This document shows positions 58,970 to 64,000 of a stretch of DNA of 64,000 nt, in pieces. Under the pieces are notes generated by a model, which made no database searches, was not told the origin of the DNA, and saw only the letters and a list, made by a program, of their open reading frames with translations. The stretch's first letter is position 1, and each line of letters begins with the position of its first letter. The stretch covers positions 93,501 to 157,500 of the forward strand of contig CAJNDS010000107.1 in the NCBI GenBank assembly GCA_905221605.1, in the 5' to 3' direction. Source of the DNA: Symbiodinium natans. Taxonomy: Eukaryota > Sar > Dinophyceae > Suessiales > Symbiodiniaceae. The position numbers were made by a program, and so were the translations under genes.

Positions 58970-59920
58970 TGACCTTGAGGCCTCCCTCGGCCCCTTCTCA
59001 CTTCGAGTGTTGCAAAAATCTTGCCACTTGACATCTGCGGGGGCCTAGCTTTGTCCGCCCTGCTCTTAAGCTTTTCTTCGGGCGCCAAGAGACCACGGAA
59101 AAAGAGAGGTCAGAGAAAGTAGGGAAATGGAACCACAAGAATGCCACAAAGATAACGAACACTCAGAAATGGAAAACAATTATGCGACTAGTCCTGGATA
59201 TCTGGGCTTTGTTCACCATTGGATGTAGGTGGTTGTTGTTCAATGCTTGCTGGGCTTGCTCGGAGAGATTGACCTGGAATTTCCCCCGCAGCTGATTCTA
59301 GGCACAGTTACGCTATCTACCCTGTGCTAGCAGATGTGGTGTCTTCCGCTTTTCTCCTTCCGGTAAGAGGTTACCTTGTGCGAAGTTGTGAGAGCGATCC
59401 GTGACATGCTGAGGTTGATGCCCCGGATGTCCCTGTGCCAGCAGGGGCAGAAGCTAGAAATGTCAGCGGGAGACTCAGAGGACATGCTCAGTGCTCTCTC
59501 TCTGCAAGACACCAGCTGCCAGGCTCAGAGTATCTGAGTATCGCTCCCCGGTTGAGGGGGGAGGTTTCATTCGAGGTTTCATTTTCTCTCCATTTTCTTT
59601 TGAAGAGCATCTGCCCTTCCTAAGGTATTGAAGGGCATGTTGGAGAGCGAAGCGAAGTGACCTCGCACCACCGCTCCCCGCAGCCGCGCGTGCCCGAGGC
59701 GGGGGGTTGAAGAGGGGAGACCTATTTCGGAATACCTTTTCACCTCAACCTTCCGACATGACACTGCTGACATAGGGATCTGGATGCAAATCTTGGATCG
59801 GTCACCCGACTCCGACGCCCCCCCCCCTTCTCAACCAGAGCGATGACGTTTGTGAGTCAACCCCAACTTGCCTGGGACCGCCTTCTTGTTTAATATCACC
59901 ATGGCGAGGATTGCTTATTA
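58970..59920. other. Single-copy sequence with one weak exon candidate
   Basis: Around 59364-59535 a plus frame reads E-V-V-R-A-I-R-D-M-L-R-L-M-P-R-M and runs to a TGA near 59535. Its composition is helical and protein-like. The minus strand is open too. I cannot assign it. Confidence 0.2.
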
Positions 59921-62900
59921 TTGTTCATCGCGACCAGCTCTTCACCAACAGTTGCATGAGCAGTGTTCGGTCTCTCATCACGGGGGCGCGCGCGCAAGGT
60001 CTCGTCTTCCAAGACCCCAGAAAGAAAGGGAGAAAGTGGATGGGAGGCTCAGCAGGTGATCTGTAAAGAGATTCCTGTTGTGGCAAGGGCGGGGGGGAGA
60101 GGTTAAGGCAACGGTTTTTGTTTGAGGGAAAAAGGGCAACTGAGTAGCTGGACGCAAGGAGAGGGAAGTTGTGGTTGTACTGGCCTTGGCTCTGGCAATG
60201 GTAGCTGCGAAAGAAAGAAGTCAGATAATCAGATATACGCAAAAGTGCATATTTTTGCGCACGCTGAAACTCAAGAAGTTTTCCGTTTTGGAGGCAGCAG
60301 CTCAGGCGGCGCCGGTGTCAGCTCGGTGGCACCTGCGGCCCTCGGTGGGCACGTGGTGCTCCACCCTTTTTGCCCGTCCGGAGATGGGCCGATAGAGCGG
60401 TGGTGTTGGGGTTTGAGTTCTGGAGTTGGATGACGTTGGCAAGGTCGACTTCACAACGTTGAAGTCATGTTTAACATCCCTTGGCTGTGCTCTTGTGTTC
60501 TCGAATGTGCGAAAAGATGTTTTCTTCGGTATACAAACAGTCGTTTTCGAGCTGCCTGGGCTTCAGGTACGCGCCGGTCATTGAGCGTCCGGTGCAGGCG
60601 GGTGAGGTTGTGGCCCCGGCGAGTCACTGGTGCAGCTATGTGCAGCTTTGCGGGTGGTTGTCGCTCTCCGTTCATGACGTTCATGCAGTTTGCGTGTTCC
60701 GTAGGCGCCGGCAGCGAGCATCAGCGAGATCAAGGCGCGCTTCAGTCCGATTGCCTCAGTTATTCTTCCACAGCATTCCGCAACGCCTAGGCTGCTTCCA
60801 AAACGAAGTTGGAACAGCTGCACTCTTCGTGGAGCCCCCCCAAAACAAACCCGAAACTGGCCGGCCACAAGTTGCCACAATGCTCACAGCCAAAACTACC
60901 TACCCCGACTTGTTCATCGCGACCAGCTCTTCACCAACAGTTGCATGAGCAGTCTTTGGCCTCTCAACACAGGGACGCACACGCGCGTGCCTGCACGCAC
61001 GCGCAAGGTCTCGTCTTCCAAGACCCCAGAAAGAAAGAGAGAAAGCGGATGGGAGGTTGAGTAGGTGATCTGTGAAGGGTTTCCTGTTGTGGCTAGGGGG
61101 GGGGGAGGTTGAGGCAACGGTTGAGGTTTGAGGGGATAGGGTGTCCTCGACCCACATGGACAGGCGTAACAACTGAGTGGACGCCAGGAGAGGGAAGTTG
61201 TGGTTGTACTGGCCTAGCTGCGAAAGAAAGAAGTCAGACATACATAAAAGTGCATGTCAGTGCGTGTGTGTGTGTGAGAAACGAAACTCGAGAGATTCTT
61301 TCGCTTTGGAGGCAGCTCAGGCGGCACCAGTGTCAGCTCGGTGGCACCTGCGGCCCTCGGTGGGCACGTGGTGCTCCACCCTTTTTGCCCTTCCGGAGAT
61401 GGGCCGATAGAGCGGTGGTGTTGGGGTTTGAGTTCTGGAGTTGGATGACGTTGGCAAGGTCGCCTTCACAACGTTGAAGTCATGTTTAACATCCCTTGGC
61501 TGTGCTCCTGTGTTCTCGAATGTGCGAAAAGATGTTTTCTTCGGTATACAAACAGTCGTTTTCGAGCTGCCTGGGCTTCAGGTACGCGCCGGTCATTGAG
61601 CGTCCGGTGCAGGCGGGTGAGGTTGTGGCCCCGGCGAGTCACTGGTGCAGCTATGTGCAGCTTTGCGGGTGGTTGTCGCTCTCCGTTCATGACGTTCATG
61701 CAGTTTGCGTGTTCCGTAGGCGCCGGCAGCGAGCATCAGCGAGATCAAGGCGCGCTTCAGTCCGATTGCCTCAGTTATTCTTCCACAGCATTCCGCAACG
61801 CCTAGGCTGCTCCCAAAACGAAGTTGGAACAGCTGCACTCTTCGTGGAGCCGCCCCAAAACAAACCCGAAACTGGCCGGCCACAAGTTGCCACAATGCTC
61901 ACAGCCAAAACTACCTACCCCGACTTGTTCATCGCGACCAGCTCTTCACCAACAGTTGCATGAGCAGTCTTTGGCCTCTCAACACAGGGACGCACACGCG
62001 CGTGCCTGCACGCACGCGCAAGGTCTCGTCTTCCAAGACCCCAGAAAGAAAGAGAGAAAGCGGATGGGAGGTTGAGTAGGTGATCTGTGAAGGGTTTCCT
62101 GTTGTGGCTAGGGGGGGGGGAGGTTGAGGCAACGGTTGAGGTTTGAGGGGATAGGGTGTCCTCGACCCACATGGACAGGCGTAACAACTGAGTGGACGCC
62201 AGGAGAGGGAAGTTGTGGTTGTACTGGCCTAGCTGCGAAAGAAAGAAGTCAGACATACATAAAAGTGCATGTCAGTGTGTGTGTGTGTGAGAGAAACGAA
62301 ACTCGAGAGATTCTTTCGCTTTGGAGGCAGCTCAGGCGGCGCCGGTGTCAGCTCGGTGGCACCTGCGGCCCTCGGTGGGCACGTGGTGCTCCACCCTTTT
62401 TGCCCTTCCGGAGATGGGCCGATAGAGCGGTGGTGTTGGGGTTTGAGTTCTGGAGTTGGATGACGTTGGCAAGGTCGCCTTCACAACGTTGAAGTCATGT
62501 TTAACATCCCTTGGCTGTGCTCCTGTGTTCTCGAATGTGTGAAAAGATGTTTTCTTCGGTATACAAACAGTCGTTTTCGAGCTGCCTGGGCTTCAGGTAC
62601 GCGCCGGTCATTGAGCGTCCGGTGCAGGCGGGTGAGGTTGTGGCCCCGGCGAGTCACTGGTGCAGCTATGTGCAGCTTTGCGGGTGTTTGTCGCTCTCCG
62701 TTCATGACGTTCATGTAGTTTGCGTGTTCCGTAGGCGCCGGCAGCGAGCATCAGCGAGATCAAGGCGCGCTTCAGTCCGATTGCTTCAGTTATTCTTCCA
62801 CAGCATTCCGCAACGCCTAGGCTGCTCCCAAAACGAAGTTGGAACAGCTGCACTCTTCGTGGAGCCCCCCCAAAACAAACCCGAACCTGGCCGGCCACAA

Positions 62901-62939
62901 GTTGCCACAATGCTCACAGCCAAAACTACCTACCCCCTC
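59921..62939. repeat. Triplicated unit of 989, 1015 and 1015 bases
   Basis: Units begin at TTGTTCATCGCGACCAGC: 59921, 60910 and 61925; homology ends near 62937. The second and third are almost identical. The first is clearly diverged from 59921 to about 60290, then almost identical to the others from there to 60909. A 155-codon plus frame (60481, 61496, 62511) recurs, but between units five of six changes seen alter the amino acid, so selection on it is not supported. Confidence 0.95.
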
Positions 62940-64000
62940 AACCCGGTCGGCGTGGATCAGCAGTTCTAGGGGAAATAGTGGCCCCCAGTGAGTCACTGGT
63001 GCAGTTTTGCAGCTGCTTGTTCCCTTCTTGAGTGCGATATACGACAGGCCCTTTAAAAAGCCACCAGAAAAAATCCAGGCTCAAAGGCATGCGAAGCAAG
63101 CTCACAAGAAAGGGACGGGTATACGGGTGTCACCCTCTATACATGACGCAACCCCATCGCTTCAGGCCACAAAAGGTACTGCATTTAAGCTGGGAAAGCC
63201 CTTTGTGTTCGTCTGTGTGCGTGTGCGCGTGTGTGTGTGTGTGTGTGTGTTGGTTCTTTTGGTCATGGAATGATCAATGACCACTGTAGCATCCCAGCAG
63301 CAGCAACGAAGTTCCGGGCATCAGGCGGCAAGACAGCACCGGAGCTTGCGCCCTGCGCACACCCCAAACAACCCTAATGCAGTGCGGCTGGTCTGCTTGG
63401 CGGGTGGCAAAGAATGACCATGTCGAGGCTAAAACTCGTTCTCTGTATTCATCGTGCTTTGCTCTGATAGAACTCCTTCACAAATCAGATCATGATGATT
63501 TTGTTACGGGCATTCCAAGATCTTACCACAATATGAAGCTTCGAATTTAATCTGTTTCGGCCGGCTGTGAGCCAGGCTGAGTTGTTGCGTGACAAGTGCT
63601 CATGATTAAATGTAAGCTGATACCATACGTGGGTCTACCCATGGGGTACACGGTTCTTGGTGGGACTTCGCCACTTAGGAGTACGATTCTGCTACGGGCA
63701 AACGTCCCCTCTACGCTAACAGGCCCTGTGACGTGCTGTTGTCTCAGGCTCACGTCCCTTTGCCACCGAGCAGTGTGACAAGCGGCGGGAGTCTCAGGAC
63801 ATTTGCCCTGTGCGCAGGCCGTCAGCTGCCGACCTCAGGTGTTCTCTTGTTGTTGATCAGTTGTTGGAGTTTTTGAAGCGCACGTCGAGAACGGAACTGG
63901 TGATGCAGGCCACTATCTGCGACAGCCTGTCACTTCGCTGGCGTTGAGGCTCCTCGGCTCTGCGTTCTTGCACGTCAGTGCATCCGCTGTGCGCACCATG
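62940..64000. other. Unassigned sequence with a GT microsatellite
   Basis: A GTGT/GCGT run lies at about 63212-63250. A partial copy of the preceding repeat (GTGGCCCCCAGTGAGTCACTGGTGCAG) is visible near 62979-63005. Minus-strand 63547-63753 and plus-strand 63596-63778 frames overlap; neither has a recognisable motif. Confidence 0.5.

Noticed and set aside
58774-59088. Polyproline protein on the minus strand
   Set aside because: The proline run is the 32-base poly-G tract; flanks show no motif.
60481-62969. Recurring frame of about 155 codons in each 1015-base unit
   Set aside because: Differences between units 1-3 are five amino-acid changes to one silent change in this frame. The alternative frame gains a stop in unit 3. 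Near-identical DNA alone keeps the frame open.
1-64000. Dinoflagellate spliced-leader relics, tRNA, rRNA or snRNA genes
   Set aside because: I looked by eye for the spliced-leader ending TTTTGGCTCAAG and for tRNA T-loop motifs and found none convincing. A covariance-model scan would be needed to be certain.

Overview
The window looks like nuclear DNA of a microbial eukaryote, most probably a dinoflagellate (Symbiodiniaceae-like), though no database search was possible. The best evidence is the one gene that can be modelled (1-2445). Its introns are 84-195 bases long, most acceptors read AG|G, and its donors include GT, one GC and probably one GA. That combination is known from dinoflagellates. 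Other hints are many short TTTAGGG-type tracts inside the sequence, moderate base composition, extreme tandem duplication and very low gene density. A chromerid or another alga with the same telomere repeat is not excluded. There is no sign of bacterial operons, ribosome binding sites, CRISPR arrays, tRNA or rRNA genes.

Layout. 1-2445: 3' end of a plus-strand gene built from five tandem eight-cysteine domains; two of its exon-intron units form an exact-period 400-base tandem repeat. 2446-4400: gene-poor sequence with AT microsatellites and a telomere-like tract. 4400-29310 and 35085-55716: two direct copies of one large segment, about 25 and 21 kb, diverged roughly 10-20 percent by eye in most places and carrying the same blocks in the same order. 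The blocks are a leader (4.4-7.2 / 35.1-37.8 kb), array B with a recurring dyad motif (7.3-13.0 / 37.9-40.9 kb), array C punctuated by telomere-like tracts (13.0-19.1 / 41.9-47.0 kb), a probable terminal exon (19.6 / 47.5 kb), and a long moderately conserved tail (19.8-29.3 / 47.6-55.7 kb). The tail holds a few islands of unusually high conservation.

29311-35085 lies between the two copies. It holds four unrelated minisatellites in about 1.2 kb, then a 3.3-kb almost pure A+T island with a 10-base period and switches of A/T strand bias, then an unassigned 204-codon reading frame. 55717-59920 is mostly single-copy, with telomere-like tracts, a CT microsatellite, a 32-base poly-G run and a few coding-looking stretches. 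59921-62939 is a triplicated unit of 989, 1015 and 1015 bases. 62940-64000 holds nothing I can identify.

Only the first gene is well supported as protein-coding. Elsewhere I compared the two segmental copies to look for frame-preserving indels or silent changes. This points to one plus-strand terminal exon and two short conserved blocks whose coding strand I cannot decide. Most other long reading frames are by-products of repeats. No set of genes here forms a recognisable pathway.
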